A DNA stretch of 38,436 bases from Sulfuricurvum sp. (GTDB lineage: Bacteria > Campylobacterota > Campylobacteria > Campylobacterales > Sulfurimonadaceae), in assembly GCA_024635855.1 (NCBI GenBank), contig JAGXHZ010000038.1:1-38436 (forward strand). The letters run 5' to 3'. The notes under the pieces are model-generated. The model made no database searches. It worked only from the letters and a program-made list of their open reading frames with translations, and was not told the origin of the DNA. Position 1 is the first letter of the stretch. Every line of letters begins with the position of its first letter. A program made the translations under genes and the position numbers. This document shows, piece after piece, positions 26,697-34,583 of this stretch.

Positions 26697-28940
26697 TTAA
26701 CTCCCCATCCTTTTAAGTTTAATTTTCTCAAATCGGTAACCCTCATGCACTCCGCTAAAAGCAGTATCATAAGTAGGTAGAAGGGCAATGGTTCCTTTGA
26801 GTGTTTCATCAACGACAAACACTCGAACTCCCTCACGTCCCTCTATAGTGACACTCTCTCCATCGCTAATACGAGCTGCAGTAGCAAACTGCACTGAACC
26901 GCGAAGGGATGTATCCGCTTCCAGCTGAGATGTTCGTGCGGTATATGCATTGAATTGATTGACGGGATTGCACTGATAAATAACGGTTCCGTTAAACTCC
27001 GGTAAATTATCAATGGCTTCCAACGCACCCTCTACGGCAACATCCATCGTCTCCAATTGGTATCCGCGATAATCTTCACCCAGTGCTCCATAAAAGTTAC
27101 CTAACAAATCAAATTCTACCGCTTTAAACCCTTTTTCTACTGGTAATTGTGCCGTATAATCAATGGTATTCAGTGCTTTTAGCCCTAAAGCTTGCGCAAT
27201 ATCGTTTAGACAATATCCCTCGAAAGCTATCGCAACATTCGTGCCTAAGAGTTGATAGTTGAGACTGACAAAAGTCCCTTCTTGGCTGTTTAATGCTGGC
27301 ATTGCCATCGCGCATTCGCCCATAGAGCCGATTACAAAATCTCCCTGCGCGTTATACCCGACAACATGAGCGATTGCTTCATCTTTATCCAGATCACAAA
27401 TAAGCGATACCCCAACCGTATTGACCGTTTGAGGAATCACGATGAGTGAAAAATCGGTATGTGTTTCAATCAAAGCACACAAACGTGCAATGTTCGTTGC
27501 GCGATTATGACTCAAAACATCCGAACCGATAATGAGTGTTTTACGCTTTGCTCTGCGTAATGATTTTGAAATCTGAGCGAACTCTTCATCCCCTACATTG
27601 GATTCAGCGCATAAATACCCTTCATCCAAATTTTCCAAAAACGCTTTTGTCGTATCGTCTACATCGCACCCTTCTAAAAGAGTTTGTGCAAGCATTGCTA
27701 TAACACCCTCTTCAGAACCTGCTTCATAGCGGACATTCTGCGTTACAACGTTTTGTAAAAGTGCATCTTCGAGTGGATGCATGTAGACAATTTTTGCTCC
27801 GTTATGACGTGCGGCAGTGGTCATTGCGTAACGAACGGCAGGATTATCCGTACTCACACGTCCGCCCATTACGATAATCGCATCACTTTGTGCAATAGCG
27901 TCAAGTGAACCGCTAAATGCACTTTTTCCGCTAATCGAGCTGTATGCCTGCATAAAGGATTGATAGGCTCTTGCCTCTTCATTAAAGAGTTTAACACCCA
28001 GTTTTTCTTTGAGACGCTGTAAAATCAATGCCTCTTCATTCGTAATCATAGAGCTAAATCGGATTGCTTTCGCGTTTTGAAATGCCAAAACTGCTTTTTC
28101 GAATAATACTTCATCTTTGGCTGCTTGAATGTCAAAATCAAACCCAAAACGTCCCGCACCACACAGCGTTGCTACCTCAAAATTATTCGTTACACGATAA
28201 ATTTTCGGCTTTGCTCCAAGAGAATTCGAGGTATGACGCACTTCATACGTCAGTGAACACCCGGCAGAACAATGAGCACACGTAGCAGGAATTTGTGTCA
28301 ATTCCCACGCATTGGCGCTGTATTGAAATTTCGAACTCACCAATGCACCCACAGGGCACACGGCAATACACTCGCCACAGAAAGTACAATCAAGAGTCTC
28401 ACTATTTTTAGGGATAACCGCTGATTTGTAACCGCCAAACTGGAGTTCAATTGCATCATCACCGATGATTTCATTACAAACGTGTACGCATTTTTCACAC
28501 AAAATACATAAAGAAGGATCGTAATTAATCAGTCCCCAGTGTTCGATTTTACGGTGCTGCTCTTTGGCACTGAAATGCTGGCTTGAAACTCCAAATTCTA
28601 ACGTCTTGTTTTGAAGATCGCACGCACCCGATTTATCGCACACACCACACTCAAGCGGGTGATTGACATCGTACATTCGCATAATATTCGTGCGCTCTGT
28701 TTGCAACCGCTCAGAATCGATGGTCACCGCAAGCCCTTGCGTCGGAGGAGTTTGACAGCTTAAAATCAAACCATCCGTTTTATCCGTTTCAACGACACAC
28801 AAACGGCACGATGCACACGGAGTCGTTTTCTCAATGTAACACATTGTAGGGATATAAAACCCTGCTTTTCGTGCCGCTTGAAGAATGGTTTCCCCCTTGA
28901 GCGCCGTTACAGGTTGGTTGTTTATAGTAAAATTAATCAT
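26697..28940 (-). CDS. nuoG: NADH-quinone oxidoreductase subunit G, first copy
   Basis: Iron-sulfur subunit of 747 residues from ATG 28938-28940 (MINFTINNQPV), with GGAGG 5 nt upstream; a longer in-frame start to 28991 overlaps the preceding gene and is rejected. [2Fe-2S] ligands: IPTMCYIEKTTPCASCRLCV and LSCQTP. His-Cys3: HPLECGVCDKSGAC. [4Fe-4S]: CILCEKCVHVC and CTFCGECIAVCPVGA. Extra motif: CAHCSAGC. All ligands match the second copy, and many segments are near-identical (KLGVKLFNEEAR here, KLGVKLINDEAR there), showing gene duplication. It sits 11 nt after the flavoprotein gene. Whether both copies occupy one complex or make alternative complexes cannot be read from sequence. Confidence 0.94.
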   Translation of the reverse strand: MINFTINNQPVTALKGETILQAARKAGFYIPTMCYIEKTTPCASCRLCVVETDKTDGLILSCQTPPTQGLAVTIDSERLQTERTNIMRMYDVNHPLECGVCDKSGACDLQNKTLEFGVSSQHFSAKEQHRKIEHWGLINYDPSLCILCEKCVHVCNEIIGDDAIELQFGGYKSAVIPKNSETLDCTFCGECIAVCPVGALVSSKFQYSANAWELTQIPATCAHCSAGCSLTYEVRHTSNSLGAKPKIYRVTNNFEVATLCGAGRFGFDFDIQAAKDEVLFEKAVLAFQNAKAIRFSSMITNEEALILQRLKEKLGVKLFNEEARAYQSFMQAYSSISGKSAFSGSLDAIAQSDAIIVMGGRVSTDNPAVRYAMTTAARHNGAKIVYMHPLEDALLQNVVTQNVRYEAGSEEGVIAMLAQTLLEGCDVDDTTKAFLENLDEGYLCAESNVGDEEFAQISKSLRRAKRKTLIIGSDVLSHNRATNIARLCALIETHTDFSLIVIPQTVNTVGVSLICDLDKDEAIAHVVGYNAQGDFVIGSMGECAMAMPALNSQEGTFVSLNYQLLGTNVAIAFEGYCLNDIAQALGLKALNTIDYTAQLPVEKGFKAVEFDLLGNFYGALGEDYRGYQLETMDVAVEGALEAIDNLPEFNGTVIYQCNPVNQFNAYTARTSQLEADTSLRGSVQFATAARISDGESVTIEGREGVRVFVVDETLKGTIALLPTYDTAFSGVHEGYRFEKIKLKRMGS

Positions 28941-28951
28941 CCCGACCTCCA

Positions 28952-30988
28952 TTAGTGTGCTACCATGGCAATGTAATAACAGCGCATACAACGATCCGCT
29001 TCACTCATCGCTTCTTCTTGAGTCAATGCGTATTTCACTTCACGATTATTATCGCGGCGTTCTTCTACGGTCAAAACTTCACTGTGTTGACGTGGTAAAC
29101 CTGGAAGCCAACCTTGAATTTTTTCTTTTTTGTCATAGACTTTGAGCTTACGAAGGTGATCTTCCATAATCTCATCGTCTTTTAGCGTGATCTCACCGTT
29201 GATTACATAACGTGACATAACGGATGCGGCACGCTTGGCTTGCCCAACCGCATTGACAATCGTCATCGGTCCGTATTCACAGTCGCCTGCGGCAAAAATA
29301 CCCTTACGTGAGGTCATGTAATCTTTACCGTTGGTTTTGATCGTTCCCCATGAAGTTCGTTCAATTTCCCATTCTTGCGGTATAAGCTTTAAATCAGCAC
29401 TTTGAGAAACCGCAGGGATGAGATAGTCACATGCCATTTCAAACGATGCTCCCTCGATTTTTTCCAACGTAGCACGACCGCCATTAGGATCAGGAACCAG
29501 TTCAAAACGGTCAATCAATAACGATTTTAAAACGTTGTTTTCATCGCGCATCTCAGCAACCGCCGAGTGAAAAATAAACTCAACACCCTCTTCGACCGCT
29601 TCGTGATACTCTTCATACGTCGTGTTATTGATGATCGTTCTCTCATCACGACGATAGATCATCACGACTTTTGCCGCGTTGGCACGAATCGAACAGCGAA
29701 CAACGTCCATAGAGGTAAATCCGCCACCGACACAAACAACGGTTTTACCCGTCAAATCCACGTAATCTTTCTCCAACATGTGTTGTTTTTGATCGGCTTG
29801 GGGGACCATAATGCCGTATTTCACTTCGAGATTTACTTTATCCAGAAAATCAATCGCGCCCCAATACCCTTGAATCTCAGCACGTTCATTTTCACAATAC
29901 ACTTTTTTCGAGATACGGGTTCCTGTTGCGATCAAAATACCATCGTAATCATTTTCATATTGACGCATCATCTCTGCGGTTACTTTGGTATTAGTGATAA
30001 AATTCACCCCCAAAGAGCGTACTGCTTCGATGTCTTGATTGTATTTATCCACAGGCATTCGATACTCAGGAACTCCAACCGCGACTTCACCGCCAAGAAC
30101 CGGAAGTTCTTCGTATACATCAACCTCTACGCCATCGAGTGCGAGGTAATACGCACCCGTAAGTCCCGCAGGTCCTGATCCGATAATCGCAACTTTTTTA
30201 CCGATAGAAGGTTTTTGCGCATACGGATGAAAAAATCCAAAACCGTGATCAGTTTCATAATCAGCACCCAAACGCTTAAGCTCCATAATTGAAATGGGCT
30301 CATCAAGATTGGTACGGCGACACTCGCTCTCACATGGATGAGGACAAACACGACCGCACGTATGTGCAAGTGGCATCGTTTGACGAGTCGCCATAAGAGA
30401 ATCATCAAAACGTAAATCGCGAACACCCTCTATGTACGCCGGAATATCAACGTGTGCAGGACAGGCATCCATGCACGGTGCTGTAATCTTGGCAATGTAA
30501 TTGGTATCTTCCATATGATAATGCTTGGAAGGCTTTTGACTCTCGATACATGCTACAAATTCCGCTTCGAAATGGTTCATCAAGTCCAACAACGGAGTCG
30601 GAACGGTTTTGCCAATCTCACATTTGGATGTCTCTTGCATCGTGCGGGAAACTTCTTTGAGATGCTCCATATCACTCAGTGCGCCTTCACCACGAGCAAT
30701 CTTGTCAAGCAAATCGTACAAAATACGTCCGCCCCATCGCCCAGGTGCACAACGACCGCACGCTTCTGAATAAACTTGATATTGGGCAGCATATTCCGTA
30801 GCCAAACGAACGACATCGACATCAGGATTAAAAAGCGCCAAACCATCCCATCCGATAAACGCTTTAGAATGGGCATGCTCGTTGTACTGCTCGGGCAGAT
30901 TGTACGCAGAGATTTCCCATTCTTCTTCGGGCTTACCGATGTTGTTGATCTGCTCTCCGCGCCATGTGGAGAAATAGACTTTACTCAC
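28952..30988 (-). CDS. GltD-like FAD/iron-sulfur oxidoreductase replacing NuoF
   Basis: Probable electron-input subunit of complex I, 678 residues. Residues 70-145 copy the NuoF iron-sulfur segment (EACGRCAPGRWGG, then SKCEIGKTVPTPLLDLMNHF): Cys77, Cys80 and Cys123 are present, but the third ligand of CxxCxxC is Gly83. Residues 170-225 carry GltD-type cluster ligands (CMDACPAHVDIPAY, CGRVCPHPCESEC). FAD site: AIIGSGPAG at 268-275. Pyridine-nucleotide site: VCVGGGFTSMD at 418-428, with YRRDE at 445-449. C-terminal CMRC at 667-670. The FMN/NADH fold of true NuoF is missing. It sits between the NuoE-like gene and nuoG, as expected for this group. The physiological donor (NADPH, NADH or a carrier) is not determined by sequence. 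Confidence 0.85.
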   Translation of the reverse strand: MSKVYFSTWRGEQINNIGKPEEEWEISAYNLPEQYNEHAHSKAFIGWDGLALFNPDVDVVRLATEYAAQYQVYSEACGRCAPGRWGGRILYDLLDKIARGEGALSDMEHLKEVSRTMQETSKCEIGKTVPTPLLDLMNHFEAEFVACIESQKPSKHYHMEDTNYIAKITAPCMDACPAHVDIPAYIEGVRDLRFDDSLMATRQTMPLAHTCGRVCPHPCESECRRTNLDEPISIMELKRLGADYETDHGFGFFHPYAQKPSIGKKVAIIGSGPAGLTGAYYLALDGVEVDVYEELPVLGGEVAVGVPEYRMPVDKYNQDIEAVRSLGVNFITNTKVTAEMMRQYENDYDGILIATGTRISKKVYCENERAEIQGYWGAIDFLDKVNLEVKYGIMVPQADQKQHMLEKDYVDLTGKTVVCVGGGFTSMDVVRCSIRANAAKVVMIYRRDERTIINNTTYEEYHEAVEEGVEFIFHSAVAEMRDENNVLKSLLIDRFELVPDPNGGRATLEKIEGASFEMACDYLIPAVSQSADLKLIPQEWEIERTSWGTIKTNGKDYMTSRKGIFAAGDCEYGPMTIVNAVGQAKRAASVMSRYVINGEITLKDDEIMEDHLRKLKVYDKKEKIQGWLPGLPRQHSEVLTVEERRDNNREVKYALTQEEAMSEADRCMRCYYIAMVAH

Positions 30989-30990
30989 TT

Positions 30991-31221
30991 TTAGTCCTTA
31001 CGCTTGACCACGATGGTCCAGTCCGCTTCATTAAATTTCAATGAATTTGTCATCTCATATCCGCTTTCTTTTACGACGTCAGCACTGCGCTGTATGGGTG
31101 AAAAATCACCAATCTCAAACAAGAAAATCAAAACTTCTTTCGGGTCTTGTTCTTCTTTCATAATCTCAACCATACGGTTTTCAAAAGCACCTTTGAGGTG
31201 ACGAAGGTCATAACGTTTCAT
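30991..31221 (-). CDS. Small NuoE-like complex I protein (HP1264/Cj1575c type)
   Basis: A 76-residue protein, MKRYDLRHLKGAFENRMVEI onward, at the position of nuoE. It lacks any cysteine, so it cannot hold the [2Fe-2S] cluster of true NuoE. Campylobacter and Helicobacter have proteins of the same size and position, annotated as NADH-ubiquinone oxidoreductase subunit E family. AAGGA lies before the ATG. It is 11 nt after nuoD and 2 nt before the flavoprotein gene, so it is probably a structural partner of the replaced input module. Confidence 0.82.
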   Translation of the reverse strand: MKRYDLRHLKGAFENRMVEIMKEEQDPKEVLIFLFEIGDFSPIQRSADVVKESGYEMTNSLKFNEADWTIVVKRKD

Positions 31222-31232
31222 AAAGGTCCTTT

Positions 31233-32459
31233 TTAGCGGTCAACTTCACCGAAGACGATGTTAGTCGTCCCGATGATGGATACTACGTCTGGGATATAGT
31301 GCCCAGGTAATAAATCGGTCAAAATGCCCGTGTGCCAAAACGATGGAGCACGAAGTTTGAGACGGTACGGATAGGCTCCACCTTGGCTATTAATGAAATA
31401 TCCAAGCTCCCCTTTTGGTGATTCAGTCGGGATATAAACCTCGCCAACAGGTGGACGCATCCCCTGTGTCACAAGGACAAAATGCTGCATCAATGAGTAG
31501 TTTTGCGTCATGATGTCAAGTTTCGGTGCTGAAATATACTGCGGTGCATGTGCCATCAATGCAGGTTCTGTTTCCGGATACATATCGAGCACTTGATACA
31601 AGATTTTCGCCGATTCACGCATCTCTGCCATGTAGAGTTTATAACGGGCATAGTTGTCCCCTTTATCGGAAACAGGAACGTTAAACTCTACTTCATCGTA
31701 CAATTCGTACGGCTCTTCTTTACGAATATCCCACTCAACGCCCGATGCTCGGAGCATTACCCCTGAACAACCCCAACTAAGCGCCATCTCTTTAGAAATA
31801 ACACCCACATTTTCCATACGCATCAACCAAATACGATTCGTATCGAGCAGATCTTCGTAATCTTTGATATTTTCAGGTAATTTATCTAAAAACTTGCGTA
31901 AATCACCGATAAAATTATCCGGCAAATCCAATGGCACACCACCGATGCGAACAGCAGAATGGGTCAAACGCGCACCACAATAATCTTCGATCAAATCCAT
32001 CAAATATTCGCGCTCACGGAAGGCGAATAAAAATACGGTCATGGCTCCAATATCCAAAGCCGTCGTTGCCAACCAAAAAAGGTGGGACATAAGACGGTTG
32101 GTTTCAAGCAGCATCATACGAATGACTTTCGCACGACGCGGAACTTCAAGACCGATCAGACGCTCAACTGCAAGGGCAAAACCATAGTTGTTCGAGCTTG
32201 ACGCGATGTAGTCCATGCGGTCGGTCGTTGGCATGAATTCATTGTAGATCATGTTTTCCGCCATCTTCTCCATACCACGGTGAAGGTATCCGATGTCCGG
32301 ATGCGCTTTGGTAATCTGCTCTTGCTGCATGTGCAGCATCAAACGTAACTGTCCGTGAGCTGATGGATGTTGAGGTCCGAAGTTAAGGATCATCTCATTA
32401 TCGACTCGATCAAACGTAATGTTTTCAAAAAAGGGTCTAAGGCGATTGGATTGTTGCAT
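31233..32459 (-). CDS. nuoD: NADH-quinone oxidoreductase subunit D
   Basis: 49-kDa-type subunit that forms the quinone headgroup site with NuoB. 408 residues. [16 protein letters not shown] holds the conserved His pair; [20 protein letters not shown] holds the quinone-binding Tyr; [16 protein letters not shown] and the C-terminal [18 protein letters not shown] are family signatures. A GGAG ribosome site precedes the ATG, 10 nt after nuoC. Separate from NuoC, not fused as in E. coli. Confidence 0.97.
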   Translation of the reverse strand: MQQSNRLRPFFENITFDRVDNEMILNFGPQHPSAHGQLRLMLHMQQEQITKAHPDIGYLHRGMEKMAENMIYNEFMPTTDRMDYIASSSNNYGFALAVERLIGLEVPRRAKVIRMMLLETNRLMSHLFWLATTALDIGAMTVFLFAFREREYLMDLIEDYCGARLTHSAVRIGGVPLDLPDNFIGDLRKFLDKLPENIKDYEDLLDTNRIWLMRMENVGVISKEMALSWGCSGVMLRASGVEWDIRKEEPYELYDEVEFNVPVSDKGDNYARYKLYMAEMRESAKILYQVLDMYPETEPALMAHAPQYISAPKLDIMTQNYSLMQHFVLVTQGMRPPVGEVYIPTESPKGELGYFINSQGGAYPYRLKLRAPSFWHTGILTDLLPGHYIPDVVSIIGTTNIVFGEVDR

Positions 32460-32469
32460 TCATAGCTCC

Positions 32470-33276
32470 TTAACGGTGGCGATCAGAGATCAAAACGGAT
32501 TGCTCTGCATCAAATTTTTCGATTAAAAATACACCCTCAGGCTCTTGATACACAAGTGGAGTATCCGGCTCACCATGGGTAATATCCGTACCGCGTGGCA
32601 CTTCATGTCCTAAACGTGAAAAACGCTCAGTATCATAACGGTCGATTCGGGCAGGATCACGATTCTCAGGTCCGATAATCTCACGCGCTTCTTTACCGAA
32701 TATTTTATCAACTTCGTACCATGCAGCGAACTCATCGCCTTGAAGCGGATAGGTTTTACGCAATGGGAATCCTTCCCAGTCATCGGGCATCAAAATACGT
32801 TTCATAAACGGATGGTTGTTAACGACCACACCAAACATATCGTACATCTCACGCTCCGACCAATCGGCACTGCGGAAAAGTTTTTCAACGCTTTGGAGTG
32901 ACTCTTTTTCATCGATTTTACATTTAATACGGAGACGTTTACGTTTACTCATGCTCAACATTTGATAGAAAATCTCAAATTTTCCCTCAGTTGCAAGCCA
33001 ATCAATCGCACTCATTTCCGAAAGCTGATTGTATTCACGCTCATTTTTGAGCATTTCAATGACGGCAAAATTATCGTGCGCATTGATGACAACTACCATT
33101 TGCTCGACTTGGATATACGCATCCAAAACCTCGAATTTTGCTTTAATCGCATCAAGATCTGCACTAAATACGTCATCACTGCTCGCGTCATGTTTCGCAA
33201 CTTGTGGAGCGACCCAATAACGATCCGTGTAATACGGTTTCTTTTGTACGTTGTCTTTTGGAGTATACGCTCTCAT
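32470..33276 (-). CDS. nuoC: NADH-quinone oxidoreductase subunit C
   Basis: 30-kDa-type peripheral-arm subunit, 268 residues. The hallmark is [20 protein letters not shown] followed by [19 protein letters not shown]. About 70 N-terminal residues are variable and charged; the C-terminal tail (about 80 residues after the hallmark, ending VLISDRHR) is longer than in minimal NuoC. Its ATG overlaps the nuoB stop by one base (TAATG). Confidence 0.96.
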   Translation of the reverse strand: MRAYTPKDNVQKKPYYTDRYWVAPQVAKHDASSDDVFSADLDAIKAKFEVLDAYIQVEQMVVVINAHDNFAVIEMLKNEREYNQLSEMSAIDWLATEGKFEIFYQMLSMSKRKRLRIKCKIDEKESLQSVEKLFRSADWSEREMYDMFGVVVNNHPFMKRILMPDDWEGFPLRKTYPLQGDEFAAWYEVDKIFGKEAREIIGPENRDPARIDRYDTERFSRLGHEVPRGTDITHGEPDTPLVYQEPEGVFLIEKFDAEQSVLISDRHR

Positions 33277-33785
33277 TACATCAACCTTTTTGGCTTTTGA
33301 GCACGAGATGCACTCTCACGACGAATTTTTTGTTGAAGCATCATCACGCCGTATTGCAACGTCTCAGGACGCGGTGCACACCCTGGAAGATACAAATCAA
33401 CAGGGATAACACGGTCCACACCCTGAACGGTTGCATATGTGTTGAACATCCCGCCCGTATTCGCGCATGAACCCATAGAAATAACCCATTTTGGCTCTGT
33501 CATTTGGTCGTACAAACGGCGAATAAATTCCGCATGCTTTTTGGTCAACGTTCCTGCAACTACCATCAACTCTGCTTGACGCGGAGAAGCACGAAAAATC
33601 GTACCAAAACGGTCAAAGTCATAACGAGATGCACCTGAAGCCATCATCTCGATACCGCAACACGCCAATCCGTACGTCAATGCCCACAATGAGTTGGAGC
33701 GACCCCAGTTGACGACTTTATCAATTGTGGTCAGTGCAACGGGAAGACCGCCGTCTTTTAAATAATTTACTTGATGTTGTGCCAT
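33276..33785 (-). CDS. nuoB: NADH-quinone oxidoreductase subunit B
   Basis: Holds cluster N2, the last cluster before quinone. 169 residues from ATG 33783-33785, with AAAGGAG 7 nt upstream; an in-frame Met seven codons earlier would be less well placed. N2 ligands are visible in [11 protein letters not shown] (tandem Cys), [10 protein letters not shown] and LPGCAPRPE. It overlaps the nuoA 3' end by 19 nt and nuoC by one base. Confidence 0.97.
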   Translation of the reverse strand: MAQHQVNYLKDGGLPVALTTIDKVVNWGRSNSLWALTYGLACCGIEMMASGASRYDFDRFGTIFRASPRQAELMVVAGTLTKKHAEFIRRLYDQMTEPKWVISMGSCANTGGMFNTYATVQGVDRVIPVDLYLPGCAPRPETLQYGVMMLQQKIRRESASRAQKPKRLM

Positions 33786-34156
33786 TCGAGGGCTCCTTTC
33801 TTCCACGCATAAACAAATCCGATTGTTAAGAGAAGAATAAACAACATCATCTCAACAAAACCAAACCAGCCAAGCAATTTAAAATCAATCGCCCACGGAA
33901 ACATAAAAACGATTTCGACATCAAACAGTAAAAACAACAACGCAAACAGATAAAACTGCGTTGAGATACGGTTTGGCTGTTTACTCACCTCTGGTCCGCA
34001 TTCGTACGGAGAGAGTTTTATTTTTTCCGTGTCTTTAGCCGCTAACGCGCGACTGGCTAAGCGTGCAAGTACCGTTGTCGCATAAAATGCCCCAAACGTA
34101 AGTACAAACAGCACAAATACCCCAAAATAAGGATTTGCTACGTTGTAGTGCTCCAT
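33767..34156 (-). CDS. nuoA: NADH-quinone oxidoreductase subunit A
   Basis: A membrane subunit of 129 residues with three helices. [10 protein letters not shown] contains the conserved loop Cys near the quinone cavity, and [13 protein letters not shown] is the second family signature. First gene of the 15-gene nuo operon plus pflA. AAGG lies 8 nt before the ATG. The promoter is likely in the 319-nt region upstream. Confidence 0.97.
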   Translation of the reverse strand: MEHYNVANPYFGVFVLFVLTFGAFYATTVLARLASRALAAKDTEKIKLSPYECGPEVSKQPNRISTQFYLFALLFLLFDVEIVFMFPWAIDFKLLGWFGFVEMMLFILLLTIGFVYAWKKGALEWHNIK

Positions 34157-34221
34157 GAGTCCGACCTTTTTGTATTATGGTATACCTGCATTTTTACATG
34201 CCTGAAATAAACAATTATTGC

Positions 34222-34227
34222 ACTATA
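34222..34227 (-). promoter_or_regulatory. Candidate -10 box of the nuo operon
   Basis: TATAGT on the minus strand in TTTTGGTTATAGTGC, about 65 nt before the nuoA start, preceded by A/T-rich DNA. A second possibility is CATAAT at 34174-34179, but its leader would be too short to include the ribosome site. Weak evidence. Confidence 0.35.
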
Positions 34228-34277
34228 ACCAAAAGTGAATTAAACAAACCCTTATACAAAAGAACTTATTTTGACTC

Positions 34278-34459
34278 TGTTACTTTTGTAAACACATACG
34301 TTTTATAGCAACAGCAAATTGTTATATTTTGTAACAAAAATATATTTATTTTTGCTTTTTATACTAGTTTTGATACATATCTAAGGGATAAGAAGAAAAA
34401 GTCAGTGCTGTTATCAAGTAGAGGGCTAGAAGAATAAAGATTATGTTACAAATAGTAAC
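34278..34459. repeat. Three GTTAC...GTAAC-type palindromes upstream of nuo
   Basis: TGTTAC-N4-GTAAACA at 34278-34294 (imperfect), TTGTTA-N7-TAACAA at 34319-34337 (6-bp arms), and GTTAC-N5-GTAAC at 34445-34459 (5-bp arms). All share the GTTA(C)/(G)TAAC half-site. They could be operator sites or weak hairpins; the A/T-rich background raises the chance rate. Confidence 0.4.
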
Positions 34460-34475
34460 TTTAAAACAACAATGG

Positions 34476-34552
34476 TGGTGCGCCTTACAGGACTCGAACC
34501 TGTGACCCTCAGCTTAGGAAGCCGATGCTCTATCCATCTGAGCTAAAAGCGC
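34476..34552 (-). tRNA. tRNA-Arg (anticodon CCT), CCA encoded
   Basis: 77 nt on the minus strand. The acceptor GCGCTTT pairs with AAGGCGC, with discriminator A and encoded CCA (a second CCA follows directly). The D stem is GCTC/GAGC, the anticodon stem TCGGC/GCTGA around loop TTCCTAA (anticodon CCT, codon AGG), and the T loop TTCGAGT. It lies 31 nt after the AAA ATPase stop, with no obvious own promoter, so it may be cotranscribed. Confidence 0.93.
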
Positions 34553-34583
34553 AAAAATAGAAGAAAGGAAAAATTCCTCTCCT

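Larger units (their letters stand above)
34157..34475. other. Intergenic region between nuoA and tRNA-Arg(CCT)
   Basis: The only stretch above 300 nt without a gene. It is very A/T-rich, with no credible reading frame or ribosome site on either strand. It contains a candidate minus-strand -10 box (34222-34227) for nuo and three GTTAC/GTAAC-type palindromes (34278-34294, 34319-34337, 34445-34459). No strong stem-plus-T-run terminator is visible after the tRNA. Confidence 0.7.

Noticed and set aside
29567..30178. 203-codon open frame on the plus strand over the NuoF-replacing gene
   Set aside because: Shadow of a conserved flavoprotein; composition rich in His/Ile/Phe typical of antisense frames.
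34566..34578. AGGAA-N3-TTCCT hairpin before tRNA-Arg(CCT) as a terminator of the ATPase gene
   Set aside because: Only a 5-bp A/T-rich stem and an interrupted T-run; too weak to call.
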